Notes: generated from the sequence alone by a model not told the origin. A DNA stretch of 64,000 nt from Parafrankia sp. EUN1f (GCF_000177675.1 NZ_ADGX01000004.1:1-64000); one strand, 5' to 3'; counted from the first letter of the stretch, positions 55,433-62,642 are shown. Made by a program: numbers and translations.

Positions 55433-56066
55433 TCTGGCGAATTACCTTCGGCTGACTGTCGTTCTCGATCAGCACCTTGAAAAGGTGGTGACTCGCAGCG
55501 TGGTAGACGATGATTCCCTCGGGCCGGTTGTATCCGGGGACTGCCCGGCTACCCGTGGATTCCAGGTCCCACAGGGCGTCGTCGATGACGCCGGTGTCGA
55601 AGGTGCCGCCGCTGTCGAGCACGGGCACCAGGCCGACGCAGGCGGGCAGCGTCTCGCCGGACCACCGGCCGACGTTGAACAGGGAGAATCGGCGTTCGTC
55701 GAGGCCGTAGCCTCGCTGGATGCCCTTGCCCCACCATTCGCCGTAGTGGTTGCCCGATCCCAGCTTGGACAGCTCGAAGGCGTTGGCCAGGGCCCACGCG
55801 GCGAACCCGTAGTTGTCGTTCTCCGGAGTGATCCAGCGCTTCCGCGAGCCTGCCCGCACTTCCCAGAGAACCCCGTCACGGGAAGTGAACGCCGAGTTGG
55901 TCACCGTCTCCCAATGCGTGCGTCCCTCGTCTTCGGGCTCGGATGCGCCCATGGCGCAGATACTGACCAGGGCGTTGGTGCCGTCAATCTTCTCCGTGAT
56001 CACCATCTCGCGGAAAAGGCGGGGGGTCTTCGGCCAGGCCGGAAAGGAATCGGGGCCACTGCTCAC
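55425..56066 (-). CDS. RNA ligase (T4 Rnl2-like nucleotidyltransferase)
   Basis: A 213-residue adenylating ligase. Motif I is TEKIDGTNAL (Lys of KxDG), motif III VLWEVRAGSRKRW or GEWWGKGI, motif IV PEGIIVYH, and motif V HHLFKVL with the final Lys. The nucleotidyltransferase domain alone accounts for the length. It joins RNA 5'-phosphate to 3'-OH ends. It precedes the phosphoesterase and a phage tRNA is present elsewhere, so RNA repair against host nucleases is a reasonable role. Confidence 0.88.
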   Translation of the reverse strand: MSSGPDSFPAWPKTPRLFREMVITEKIDGTNALVSICAMGASEPEDEGRTHWETVTNSAFTSRDGVLWEVRAGSRKRWITPENDNYGFAAWALANAFELSKLGSGNHYGEWWGKGIQRGYGLDERRFSLFNVGRWSGETLPACVGLVPVLDSGGTFDTGVIDDALWDLESTGSRAVPGYNRPEGIIVYHAASHHLFKVLIENDSQPKVIRQIA

Positions 56067-56193
56067 GTACTGCTCTCCTTCGCTTTTGGTCTTGCGCGTC
56101 GAGGTAGGTTCCTGCTATCGCGATTCCCCCGAAGAACGCGATCATCACTGCTGAGACGATGAGAAAGGCGGTCACGGCTCGACGCCTGGCCAC
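55984..56193 (-). CDS. small membrane protein
   Basis: A 69-residue protein. Basic start MARRRAV, then TAFLIVSAVMIAFFGGIAIAGTY as a single membrane helix, then a charged tail. GTG 56193 follows GGGGAG. It overlaps the RNA ligase gene by 83 bases in another frame, and the upstream 55-residue gene by 22 bases. Role unknown; superinfection exclusion proteins of phages are often of this kind. Confidence 0.65.
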   Translation of the reverse strand: MARRRAVTAFLIVSAVMIAFFGGIAIAGTYLDAQDQKRRRAVREQWPRFLSGLAEDPPPFPRDGDHGED

Positions 56194-56339
56194 TCCCCGG
56201 ACAAGACCAGGGCGAGGATCGCGCCGTACCCTGCGATGTCCTGCGCCGTGTCGTAAAGGCTCTCGAAGGCAGGCTCACCAGGCCGTGTGATCAGGTTCGC
56301 TGCCCGGTGCAGCTCCGCCGTGGCGGCGTCAGATTCCAA
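56172..56339 (-). CDS. small acidic protein
   Basis: A 55-residue ORF starting at TTG 56339 (MESDAATAELHRAANLITRPGEPAFESLYDTAQDIAGYG...). TTG overlaps the primase stop (ATTGGAATCTGA). It ends GEWPGVEP. The helical plan and position between primase and membrane protein are clear, but no family is recognised. Confidence 0.6.
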   Translation of the reverse strand: MESDAATAELHRAANLITRPGEPAFESLYDTAQDIAGYGAILALVLSGEWPGVEP

Positions 56340-56994
56340 TGCCTAGCCTTTCGCAGAGTGCCTCGCCGCCTTCGCGGAGCACGAACGTTGTCGGATCGTC
56401 CTTCTCTTCCGGGAGGCGGACCACGACCAGGCCGCTGATTGCCTCCGTGAGGGTTTTCACCAGTTTCTCGCCTGGCCGTTCACCGCTTCGCGGGTTGACC
56501 GGGTCGTGGTCGGGAATCAGGTAGACGTCGAGGCCTGCGAAGCATCGGGCCATGTACGCCTTCCAGGTATCGACCCCGGGAATCCCAACGGCTGGGATGC
56601 CGGTTTCCTGCTGTGTAACAATGGCGTCTAGCTCGCCTTCGACGATCGCCACCGTGCCAGCGGCGTAGGCCAGGGTTCCGGCGTTGTAAAGCCGCGGTGC
56701 CGCCCCGGGCAGGCCCCGGTACTTCGGCGTGTCTGTGGCACTCAGGCCAGGCATCGCCCGGAACTTGAAACCAACAACACCGGTTGGTGTCACGTAGGGG
56801 ATTGCCAGGCGGCCCCGGACGTCCTCATGACCCGTCAAGGGCTCGGCGACGAATCCCAGCCTGAAAAATTGTGCGCTGTCCCCGGTGATCCCCCGGAGCG
56901 TCAAGTATTCGTGAACCAGGGGTTCTGCCCGTAGCGCCTCCTGGTAGGTCTGGCACGCCTGCTCCAACGACCTCCTGTATGAAGCGTCTGGCAC
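56329..56994 (-). CDS. primase TOPRIM-containing subunit
   Basis: A 221-residue protein. QFFRLGFVAEPLTG is the primase entry segment; VAIVEGELDAIVTQQ gives the TOPRIM Glu and LIPDHDPVN the DxD-like motif. GTG 56994 would start inside the last third of the preceding zinc-finger gene, 170 bases before its stop. AGGGAGGG lies 13 bases upstream. Together with that gene it makes a DnaG-type primase from two overlapping frames. Confidence 0.85.
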   Translation of the reverse strand: MPDASYRRSLEQACQTYQEALRAEPLVHEYLTLRGITGDSAQFFRLGFVAEPLTGHEDVRGRLAIPYVTPTGVVGFKFRAMPGLSATDTPKYRGLPGAAPRLYNAGTLAYAAGTVAIVEGELDAIVTQQETGIPAVGIPGVDTWKAYMARCFAGLDVYLIPDHDPVNPRSGERPGEKLVKTLTEAISGLVVVRLPEEKDDPTTFVLREGGEALCERLGIGI

Positions 56995-57211
56995 TAGGGA
57001 AATCGAGTCCCTCCCTCCACATCACCAGGTTGTAGGCGTCGCCCTTCACACATCCTGAGTGGCATTTGAATGCGTTCTCGGTGAGGTTGACGGAGGCGGA
57101 GGGTAGACGATCCTCATGGAACGGGCATTTCATTTTCGCCCACCCCCCGCGCTCCGGTACTGTCCCGTCGTAAAATTCGAGGACTGCCCGAATGTCGGGC
57201 TTATCGCTCAC
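56825..57211 (-). CDS. primase zinc-finger (CHC2) subunit
   Basis: A 128-residue protein with the CHC2 zinc finger MKCPFHEDRLPSASVNLTENAFKCHSGC and the following GDAYNLVMWREGLDFPSARRFIQE. After residue ~85 the sequence loses primase character (PGGATGRTPGSRILDAPG), while the +1 frame holds the true continuation (GTG 56994 onward). GTG 57211 overlaps the upstream stop. A +1 frameshift would give a single chain; otherwise the two gene products act together. Confidence 0.85.
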   Translation of the reverse strand: MSDKPDIRAVLEFYDGTVPERGGWAKMKCPFHEDRLPSASVNLTENAFKCHSGCVKGDAYNLVMWREGLDFPSARRFIQEVVGAGVPDLPGGATGRTPGSRILDAPGDHRGQRTIFQAGIRRRALDGS

Positions 57212-57390
57212 CGCTCAATGTGCAGCTCGAAGTCGTGATACTCGCTGGCGGCAGCCTGGCGGAAGCGGAGGACCGCGCCGGGGGGCGCCTCGTCGACAAG
57301 TCGCTTCAGTTCGTCACGAGAGATACTGTCCCCGATGTCGAACAGAATTCCCTCGACGGGCGGAGGCGACTGATAGGAGAGTCGAGCCAT
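57208..57390 (-). CDS. small hypothetical protein
   Basis: A 60-residue ORF (MARLSYQSPPPVEGILFDIGDSISRDELKRLVDEAPPGAVLRFRQAAASEYHDFELHIER). Has an EGILFDIGDSISRDEL stretch and ends DFELHIER. ATG 57390 with AAGGAAA upstream. No known family. Located directly before the primase. Confidence 0.7.
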   Translation of the reverse strand: MARLSYQSPPPVEGILFDIGDSISRDELKRLVDEAPPGAVLRFRQAAASEYHDFELHIER

Positions 57391-57405
57391 GACGGTTTCC
57401 TTCCC

Positions 57406-57777
57406 TTAGCTGACGTGGTAGCCGCGTAGATCTCTCACGATCTCGCGGAATTGGTCGAGTTCCATCACTACATAGGCTTGTTCGACGGTCTTCCGTCGAG
57501 CCTTGACGACGGCAGCGTAATAGCGCGTATTAGCGTTCTCGCGCTCCCTCTTGGCCTCCGCCATATAACCGGCAAGCCTGATCTTCTCTTCGTCTTTGCA
57601 TTCGATGACGAAACCGGTAACGCCGCGAATGTCACCCTGATCGAGGCGCCCATGCACATCCCCGTTGCGTTCGATGTCCTCCGGCCTGGCAGCCCCGAAG
57701 TCCCGGAAGTTCTCTCGCAGGTAGTCCCGGACCGCGGACTCCCATCGGGTGCCGCGAATCTTGCTCGGGTGGCTCAC
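57406..57777 (-). CDS. PD-(D/E)xK nuclease, Holliday-junction-resolvase-like
   Basis: A 123-residue protein: KIRGTRWESAVRDYLRENF, RNGDVHGRLDQGDIRGVTGFVIECKDEEKI and AEAKRERENANTRYYAAVVKARRK. The D.....D.......ECK order is the PD-(D/E)xK motif, and GDIHG/ECK is typical of archaeal-type Hjc and VRR-type resolvases. GTG 57777 overlaps the previous stop. Phage enzymes of this kind resolve recombination intermediates for packaging. Confidence 0.8.
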   Translation of the reverse strand: MSHPSKIRGTRWESAVRDYLRENFRDFGAARPEDIERNGDVHGRLDQGDIRGVTGFVIECKDEEKIRLAGYMAEAKRERENANTRYYAAVVKARRKTVEQAYVVMELDQFREIVRDLRGYHVS

Positions 57778-57959
57778 GTGGCCGGTACCAGCTCAGTCAT
57801 CAGGCGCTGTGACATGGCGACCGCGAATGCCGCCGGCTCCGGGGTTCGCCACGCGCCGTTCTGCGCTGCTGCGGCCAGGGCCTGAGCGATCCACACAGCC
57901 TCATCCTGGGAAAGAACCAGGGTGGTCGTGACTACCCGGTCGACACGGATGTCAGCCAA
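57774..57959 (-). CDS. small hypothetical protein
   Basis: A 61-residue ORF from TTG 57959 (LADIRVDRVVTTTLVLSQDEAVWIAQALAAAAQNGAWRTPEPAAFAVAMSQRLMTELVPAT). The TTLVLSQDEAVWIAQAL pattern of strand and amphipathic helix recalls small phage proteins of unknown function. Overlaps both neighbours. Confidence 0.6.
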   Translation of the reverse strand: MADIRVDRVVTTTLVLSQDEAVWIAQALAAAAQNGAWRTPEPAAFAVAMSQRLMTELVPAT

Positions 57960-58158
57960 GGTCGGCCGCGTGAAGGTCGATGCCGCCTGTGAGCCGTCCG
58001 AGCGGGTCAAGTTCGTCGACGATCCGGATCGCGGTGGCGTCGTCGGCCCTGCTGAGCCAATCCCGACCGTAGGCCTTCGAGGTGAGGCGCAGCAGGAATC
58101 GGAGTTCGTCACGGGTGAACTCGACGGTGATGGTTTCGTTGTCAATGATTCGAGGCAT
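57952..58158 (-). CDS. small hypothetical protein
   Basis: A 68-residue ORF (MPRIIDNETITVEFTRDELRFLLRLTSKAYGRDWLSRADDATAIRIVDELDPLGRLTGGIDLHAADLG). TITVEFTRDELRFLLRL has the same strand-helix plan as the gene that follows, so the two may be paralogs. ATG 58158 with AGGGGAGG upstream. Confidence 0.65.
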   Translation of the reverse strand: MPRIIDNETITVEFTRDELRFLLRLTSKAYGRDWLSRADDATAIRIVDELDPLGRLTGGIDLHAADLG

Positions 58159-58170
58159 GAGCCTCCCCTT

Positions 58171-58488
58171 CTACTCAAATTCGATGTCGGTTCCGCAGTC
58201 CGTACAGACGGTGTCGTCGGCCGGAACGTGCCCGCCTCCCGCCTCACCCTTCGAGACACACCGGGGGCACGGCTTACAGAGAGGCATTCCCATCTGCGCG
58301 AATTCCGGGTCTTCGCAGATGTAACAACCGTCCCGGTGCACTTCCGGTGCGGTGGTGTGGCCGTCTCGCATCATGGCGAGTTCGGCTGCCCTGGCGAGGC
58401 GGACCCCTTCGCGTTCCATGATTCCGCGAAGGTCCCACTCGGCGGGGGCGATCATCTCGACGAAAGAGACCATCTCAGGCGACGTCAT
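58171..58488 (-). CDS. zinc-binding hypothetical protein
   Basis: A 105-residue protein with an N-terminal helix and C-terminal zinc clusters: GCYICED, LCKPCPRCVSKG and TVCTDCGTDIEFE. Five to seven cysteines in CxxC pairs suggest two zinc sites. ATG 58488 overlaps the endonuclease VII stop. Role unknown. Confidence 0.7.
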   Translation of the reverse strand: MTSPEMVSFVEMIAPAEWDLRGIMEREGVRLARAAELAMMRDGHTTAPEVHRDGCYICEDPEFAQMGMPLCKPCPRCVSKGEAGGGHVPADDTVCTDCGTDIEFE

Positions 58489-58970
58489 GCGGCTAGCCTC
58501 TCCGGGGGGTTCTGTTGCTCGATCCAGTCTGTGAGGCGGATTCCCTGCGCGATGCGGTCAGCGTGGGTAGATCTGTAGGCGTCGATCTGTGGGATGGCTA
58601 GTCCAGAATCTGGCCTGTAGTACCCCTCGATCACGTTGCAGTCGCGGCAGAGAATCCCCCGGACGCAGATTCCGCAACCGCTCGCCAGGGGATGGCATGC
58701 GTGGTCGTGATCGACACCGCGCCCCCGCCCGGTAACATCCGACAGGTCTAGTTGGCAGACGGCGCAGCTATACCCTTGCCAGGCTAGAATGGTCTCGAAA
58801 TCGTGATCCGTGAGGCCGTATTTACGCCAGGATGGAATCTTGCGGCGCAGTTCTCGCGCACATTCCTGGCAGTAGGTCTGGAGGCCGTCAGGGTTTCTCG
58901 CGTTTCGATGGAACTCGGCGCCCTTCTTCCGCTTCTTACACCTCGTGCAGGCCTTCTCTCCGGCGCTCAT
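58485..58970 (-). CDS. endonuclease VII (recombination endonuclease)
   Basis: A 161-residue HNH-type junction nuclease. Zinc residues CTRCKKRK and CQECARE are followed by KYGLTDHDFETILAWQGYSCAVCQLDLSD, VDHDHACH and VRGILCRDCNVIEGYY, the signature of T4 gp49-like endonuclease VII. It cuts branched DNA before packaging. ATG 58970. Same neighbours (helicase, primase) as in mycobacteriophages of cluster A. Confidence 0.92.
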   Translation of the reverse strand: MSAGEKACTRCKKRKKGAEFHRNARNPDGLQTYCQECARELRRKIPSWRKYGLTDHDFETILAWQGYSCAVCQLDLSDVTGRGRGVDHDHACHPLASGCGICVRGILCRDCNVIEGYYRPDSGLAIPQIDAYRSTHADRIAQGIRLTDWIEQQNPPERLAA

Positions 58971-59734
58971 GTCAGCCTCCCCGTCCTCAAATCCCAGCTA
59001 AGGAACGCCTGATATCGGCCTGATGGGTCGGCTTTACCTCCCCGGTTCTTCACGATCGCCACGCCCATTTTTGGAAACAGTTCGTCCCCGGCACGCCACA
59101 GGGTCAGCACCTGCTCAGGGACCTTCGAGACCTTCCCTCGAAGGCCGGACAGCGGCACAGGGTCTGTTCCGGTTTCAAACTCGCCGGTCACGTGGTGCAG
59201 GACGATGATCAGCGCGCCGGTTTTCCGGGCCAAGTCGTGCAGGTAGTCGAGACCTTTTTCGAGGGCTGACCATCGTTCCGCCTCGCCGGTGTAGATGTTG
59301 GAAAGGTTGTCGACCACGATGATTTCCGGCCAGGCTCCCCAAATCTGGGCGTAGGCTAGAAGTTCATCGTCGATGTCCTCTGTGCTGGGATTTGCATCGT
59401 AGTGCCATTGGATTGCGTCCGCACCTAGGTATTGGCGGTATCCGTGCGGCTCTCGCGCGATGTCTTCGAGGGCCAGGCCGGAGTGCAGCGCGACCAGGCG
59501 GCAATACTGGGTGTAGGCGTCGGTGTCCGCGCTGAAATACAGGGTGCGCAGCCTCGACGCGAACACCAGGTTGAGCGCGAACGGGCTTTTGCCGACGTTG
59601 GGGGCTGACGCCACCAACACCATCTGGCCTAGCCGCAGGGTGAGCCCAGAGGCTGTGAGGGCCGGGAAAACGGCAGGCACCGGAGTGCCCGCCGTCCCTG
59701 ACGTCCGCAGGCCCCGGAGCGCCGTTACCGGCAC
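58967..59734 (-). CDS. RecA/DnaB-like ATPase, putative replicative helicase
   Basis: A 255-residue AAA_25-type ATPase. Walker A ASAPNVGKSPFAL, Walker B EIIVVDNLSNIY and sensor residues in LHHVTGEFETG. The last strand ISWDLRTGRL is like DnaB/RecA-like phage helicases. It is shorter than DnaB and has no N-terminal primase-binding domain. ATG 59734. Together with the primase it probably unwinds the phage origin. Confidence 0.85.
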   Translation of the reverse strand: MPVTALRGLRTSGTAGTPVPAVFPALTASGLTLRLGQMVLVASAPNVGKSPFALNLVFASRLRTLYFSADTDAYTQYCRLVALHSGLALEDIAREPHGYRQYLGADAIQWHYDANPSTEDIDDELLAYAQIWGAWPEIIVVDNLSNIYTGEAERWSALEKGLDYLHDLARKTGALIIVLHHVTGEFETGTDPVPLSGLRGKVSKVPEQVLTLWRAGDELFPKMGVAIVKNRGGKADPSGRYQAFLSWDLRTGRLT

Positions 59735-59740
59735 GGACGC

Positions 59741-60178
59741 CTACCGTCGAGGCGGGTAGACCGGGGAGCAGCCGGAGCCCTGCGGACAGATGCCCTGCAC
59801 GTACGCCTGGCCGTTCTTCGAGCTGACGCCGGTCGCGATCGACCGGGGCCCGTGCATGTTGCAGTGGAGCGCACCAGCGGGGAAGCGGGCGGCATGCTCG
59901 GCGTAGGCGGGGTTGTCCGGGCGGAAGATCTGCCGGCCCGAAGGCGCCTGCGGCGCCTGCTGCTGGGCCGGGTACGTCTGTGCCTGCGGCTGTGCCTGCG
60001 GGGCGCCCACGGGCGCCTGCGGGTTGATCAGGGGGCCCAACAACAGGGTCGCCTTGTACATCTCGTTTGCGCCTGCCAGGGCGGTTGCAACCTCCGCAGA
60101 GGTGACCGCCTCCGAGAGCGCGCGGAGTTCCTCGGGCGTGTCCGCCCGGATGGTCAGCATGGGTCCGCGGTCGGACAT
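59741..60178 (-). CDS. phage protein with Q/P linker and C-terminal Cys/His cluster
   Basis: A 145-residue protein. The start (MLTIRADTPEELRALSEAVTSAEVATALAGANEMYKATLLLG) is alpha/beta; a long AQPQAQTYPAQQQAPQAPSG linker follows; the end (LHCNMHGPRSIATGVSSKNGQAYVQGICPQGSGCSPVY) holds C, H, C, C as a zinc site. It is adjacent to helicase and Cas4-like nuclease in actinophages, so a role in DNA replication is plausible. Confidence 0.65.
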   Translation of the reverse strand: MSDRGPMLTIRADTPEELRALSEAVTSAEVATALAGANEMYKATLLLGPLINPQAPVGAPQAQPQAQTYPAQQQAPQAPSGRQIFRPDNPAYAEHAARFPAGALHCNMHGPRSIATGVSSKNGQAYVQGICPQGSGCSPVYPPRR

Positions 60179-60204
60179 GCTGAGTTGAACCTTATAGCTG
60201 TCGG

Positions 60205-61032
60205 TCAGGTCGGCCCTTTCATTTGGAAGATCGGACAGTGCATTTTGACGTCACAGGCGCGGCAATGCTCGCCAGGGTTCGCAAGAAAGACACCTTCGGC
60301 GAGTGCGGTTTCGAGCGCCTGAAACTCGGCGTGCATGACCTCCGGCGTGTAGCCGGACAGCGGGATGGGTGGTGTGGCGGCTCCCTTCTTTGCCATGTAG
60401 TAGTCACCTTCGGTCACGACCTCACCGAAGAGGGCTTCGACGGCTAAGCCGTAGATTCCCAGCTGCCGGTTGCCAACTGGTTCTTTGGCCCCGGTCTTGT
60501 GATCGCGGACGCGGACGCTGCCCGCCCGCGTGACGTAGACCAGGTCAACCGCACCGACCAGGCGGACGACGGCGGTTTCCGTCTCCCACAGGGGCAGGAC
60601 GAACGGCACCTCGACGGCCGGTGAGCCGTCCGGGAGTTCGTAGACCTCGACGGGGCTGGTCAGGGTCGCGTCGATGTAGGCCCTGATCATGTCCGGGCCC
60701 TGTGCGCGCCTGCGCTCAATGTCCGCCTCGACGCCACCGCGGCCACCGTAGAGCCAGAGGTGACGCGGGTAGGTGGTGCGCTGTTCGATGGCCAGCAACT
60801 CGCGGTCGAACTCGGCAATGAAGACGTCAACGGCAGCGTCAGGGGGCATGCCGCCGGATGTCTCGTACAGCTCGACGGTGCGGTGAAAGGCTAGGCCGGT
60901 GGCGAGCCACGGCGCCGGTAGGCGCTCGACGCGGTCAATGCGATGTAGCCGGTATTTCAGGCCGCACTGCGCCCACTCACTGAGCTGTGAGTACGACCGC
61001 GTGATGATCGTGCGTTCCTCGGTGACGTGCAC
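60205..61032 (-). CDS. Cas4/RecB-like PD-(D/E)xK exonuclease with iron-sulfur cysteines
   Basis: A 275-residue nuclease. SYSQLSEWAQCGLKYRLHRI carries the first Cys; LVGAVDLVYV and VRDHKTGA are motifs II and III (D ... D-K); Q-x-x-Y (RQLGIYGLA) follows; CRACDVKMHC gives three Cys. Four Cys would bind a 4Fe-4S cluster as in AddB/Cas4. GTG 61032. It may process DNA ends during recombination and packaging. Confidence 0.9.
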   Translation of the reverse strand: MHVTEERTIITRSYSQLSEWAQCGLKYRLHRIDRVERLPAPWLATGLAFHRTVELYETSGGMPPDAAVDVFIAEFDRELLAIEQRTTYPRHLWLYGGRGGVEADIERRRAQGPDMIRAYIDATLTSPVEVYELPDGSPAVEVPFVLPLWETETAVVRLVGAVDLVYVTRAGSVRVRDHKTGAKEPVGNRQLGIYGLAVEALFGEVVTEGDYYMAKKGAATPPIPLSGYTPEVMHAEFQALETALAEGVFLANPGEHCRACDVKMHCPIFQMKGPT

Positions 61033-61397
61033 CCCCTTACCCGGTGGGCGTCAAAGCCGGTGATCCCCTCGAAGGTCTGATGACAGGTGGCACAGTGGCA
61101 TCGGGCTAGCCCGGTCCACCGGGCGTCACATCCGCCGCAGGTGGCGTACTGCCTGGCCTCACTGCCGGGTCGGCACTGGTCGTGCCATCGGCGCCGTACG
61201 GCGCCCTTGCTCGTCTCCAGGTCGTTGCCGCAAACCTCACAGGCTCCTGCCGGGGCGGTCGGTACCGCCTCGACGGATGTGGGTTTCTCTGTGCACTGCG
61301 GATGGGCGGTACGGGGCCGCCCGGGGCGCCCTGTGGGTGCTATCGGCTCATGGCAGATTCGGCAGGGGCGACCGTAGGGGTTGGTGTTTGCGCTGAT
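60957..61397 (-). CDS. zinc-finger protein with a rare start codon
   Basis: An open frame with no ATG, GTG or TTG but with excellent protein character: PCRICHEPIAPTG, ACEVCGNDLETSKGAVRRRWHDQC, CGGCDARWTGLARCHCATCHQTFEGITGFDAHRV. The end is the CHC..CH..F.G...FDAH motif of small actinophage zinc proteins. The best start is ATC 61397, with GGAGG seven bases upstream; ATT 61403 is closer to the site. It overlaps the nuclease by 76 bases and the upstream gene by 58. A -1 frameshift out of the upstream gene is possible but no slippery heptamer is seen. Confidence 0.65.
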   Translation of the reverse strand: MSANTNPYGRPCRICHEPIAPTGRPGRPRTAHPQCTEKPTSVEAVPTAPAGACEVCGNDLETSKGAVRRRWHDQCRPGSEARQYATCGGCDARWTGLARCHCATCHQTFEGITGFDAHRVRGCTSPRNARSSRGRTHSSVSGRSAA

Positions 61398-61609
61398 CGC
61401 AATGCCTCCGGGTCAAGATAGGTCCGGATGACGAACCCGTCGGAAGATTCTTTGAGTACCGCTTCGAGCCCCACCGGCACCATGGTCAGGATTGCCCGAA
61501 CAAAATGCCGTGGTAGGTCGTCGAGATAGCGCAGGACACAGAAGGCCCCGTCTCGGCACAGTTCCCAGATGCCTTCGACGCCGTCGATCAGTTCCGGCAT
61601 GTCGCGCAT
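61340..61609 (-). CDS. small hypothetical protein
   Basis: An 89-residue ORF (MRDMPELIDGVEGIWELCRDGAFCVLRYLDDLPRHFVRAILTMVPVGLEAVLKESSDGFVIRTYLDPEAL...). ATG 61609 lies 110 bases from the WhiB stop. The alpha/beta plan is credible, and it is followed by the zinc-finger gene in an overlapping frame. Unknown function. Confidence 0.65.
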   Translation of the reverse strand: MRDMPELIDGVEGIWELCRDGAFCVLRYLDDLPRHFVRAILTMVPVGLEAVLKESSDGFVIRTYLDPEALRSAQTPTPTVAPAESAMSR

Positions 61610-61731
61610 GGAAAACCCCCGGCGGTCCCTTTGAGTTGGCTGTGTAACGCTAGCCCGGGGCAGGGGTAAGGCATATGGCCTTAGAACAACGGATACACAA
61701 ACACGCTATGCATTAGCGCTCTGCGGCGTAG
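61610..61731. other. short gap with palindrome AAGGCCATATGCCTT
   Basis: A 122-bp gap in the leftward operon. It contains the near-perfect palindrome AAGGCATATGGCCTT (61666-61680) and no terminator. An additional promoter in front of the 61340 gene is possible. Confidence 0.35.
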
Positions 61732-62043
61732 CTAGGCTGCGCTCCGCAGTTCCGCCCGGATGCGCTCGACGGTCCTAGACGACAGGCCGGTTTCGCGGGC
61801 TACATCAACATTCCGCAGGCCGGAGCGCAGAAGGTCCACGGCCCGTGCACGCAGGGGCCGCAGGCGGCTAACGGGCGCGCCTCCGGCAGGCTCTCCGCCC
61901 CATACGCCATATTCCTCGGTGGCTCCGACTCTTCGGCAGGCCTCGAAGGCGAAGCATCCCGAGTTGCACAGGGCGATGGCCTCCGCCTCCCGGGAGGGGT
62001 CAAACATCAAATCCCACTGTCCCGCGCAGGGCGCCTCCGGCAT
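61732..62043 (-). CDS. WhiB-like protein fused to a C-terminal HTH
   Basis: A 103-residue protein beginning MPEAPCAGQWDLMFDPSREAEAIALCNSGCFAFEACRRVG: four Cys in WhiB spacing for a 4Fe-4S cluster, followed by the WhiB motif GVWGG. Unusually, it continues as an LuxR/sigma-4-like HTH (LRNVDVARETGLSSRTVERIRAEL). ATG 62043 has AGGAGAG. It is the first gene of the long leftward operon and is controlled by promoter/site b. WhiB proteins usually bind sigma; the added HTH may let it bind DNA itself. Confidence 0.85.
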   Translation of the reverse strand: MPEAPCAGQWDLMFDPSREAEAIALCNSGCFAFEACRRVGATEEYGVWGGEPAGGAPVSRLRPLRARAVDLLRSGLRNVDVARETGLSSRTVERIRAELRSAA

Positions 62044-62083
62044 TTTCGATCTCTCCTGTCTGTGGGCGTTCCCGCTGACAAGA

Positions 62084-62130
62084 GATATCAAACTACACCT
62101 TCAGGGTGCCCGCAACGACGTTTGGCGGCA
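62084..62130 (-). promoter_or_regulatory. right early promoter with repressor site b
   Basis: On the minus strand: -35 TTGCGG (62110-62115), 17-bp spacer, -10 TTTGAT (62087-62092). The site TGAAGGTGTAGTTTGATATC (62084-62103) covers the -10 and most of the spacer. The element closely resembles the left promoter at 24031-24076. Predicted transcript leader is about 36 nt. Confidence 0.75.
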
Positions 62131-62156
62131 CCCTGCCGGGACCGGAGAAATGATGC

Positions 62157-62615
62157 TTAGGCGACCTGACGTGATGCGCTCCGTGAGCGGAGCTTCTTTG
62201 GAGGCATCCTGACCAAATCCTCACCGGGCCCACGCGAAACGTAGGCGAATCCGCCTCGCTGCGGCGACGCGGGATTCGGCGGGACATCGGGGTGGTAATA
62301 GACCACCAGGTCGCCATCTCGCAAATCTTCTAGCCAGGCGTCGACCGCCTGATTTATCCGCGCATCCAATTTCTGCCCCCGGAGGCGCTTGGAATACTCG
62401 CGGAGCATTGTTGCGGCGTAGACGTGTTGGTGGTCCATCTTCATTCGCCAGGGGAGAACCTGCGCCCGTGGTGCCGTCTCGCCCATGGCTGCAAGGCGTT
62501 TGTTCACCGCACCCCGACTGACGTCGTACTTTTCGGCAATTTCGGCAATCGTCATGCCGGCTCGACGGTGTGCGCGGAGTATCGCGTCCGTGGGCAGCTT
62601 CGGCAAGGCTGGCAT
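62157..62615 (-). CDS. immunity repressor, mycobacteriophage L5 gp71-like
   Basis: A 152-residue HTH protein. Residues 12-45 form an HTH (ILRAHRRAGMTIAEIAEKYDVSRGAVNKRL). The second half, VLPWRMKMDHQHVYAATMLREY then AWLEDLRDGDLVVYYHPDV and GGFAYVSRGPGEDLVRM, follows the L5 repressor pattern (WPW, a helix, then LRDDDLVLEFDP and GGGFRYVPR). L5-type repressors bind asymmetric sites (stoperators) scattered over the genome, blocking initiation and elongation. ATG 62615. It lies beside the right att site, next to the integrase in the circular phage. Confidence 0.8.
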   Translation of the reverse strand: MPALPKLPTDAILRAHRRAGMTIAEIAEKYDVSRGAVNKRLAAMGETAPRAQVLPWRMKMDHQHVYAATMLREYSKRLRGQKLDARINQAVDAWLEDLRDGDLVVYYHPDVPPNPASPQRGGFAYVSRGPGEDLVRMPPKKLRSRSASRQVA

Positions 62616-62642
62616 GTGTCGAGGGTAGCGCGCCGCATGATC

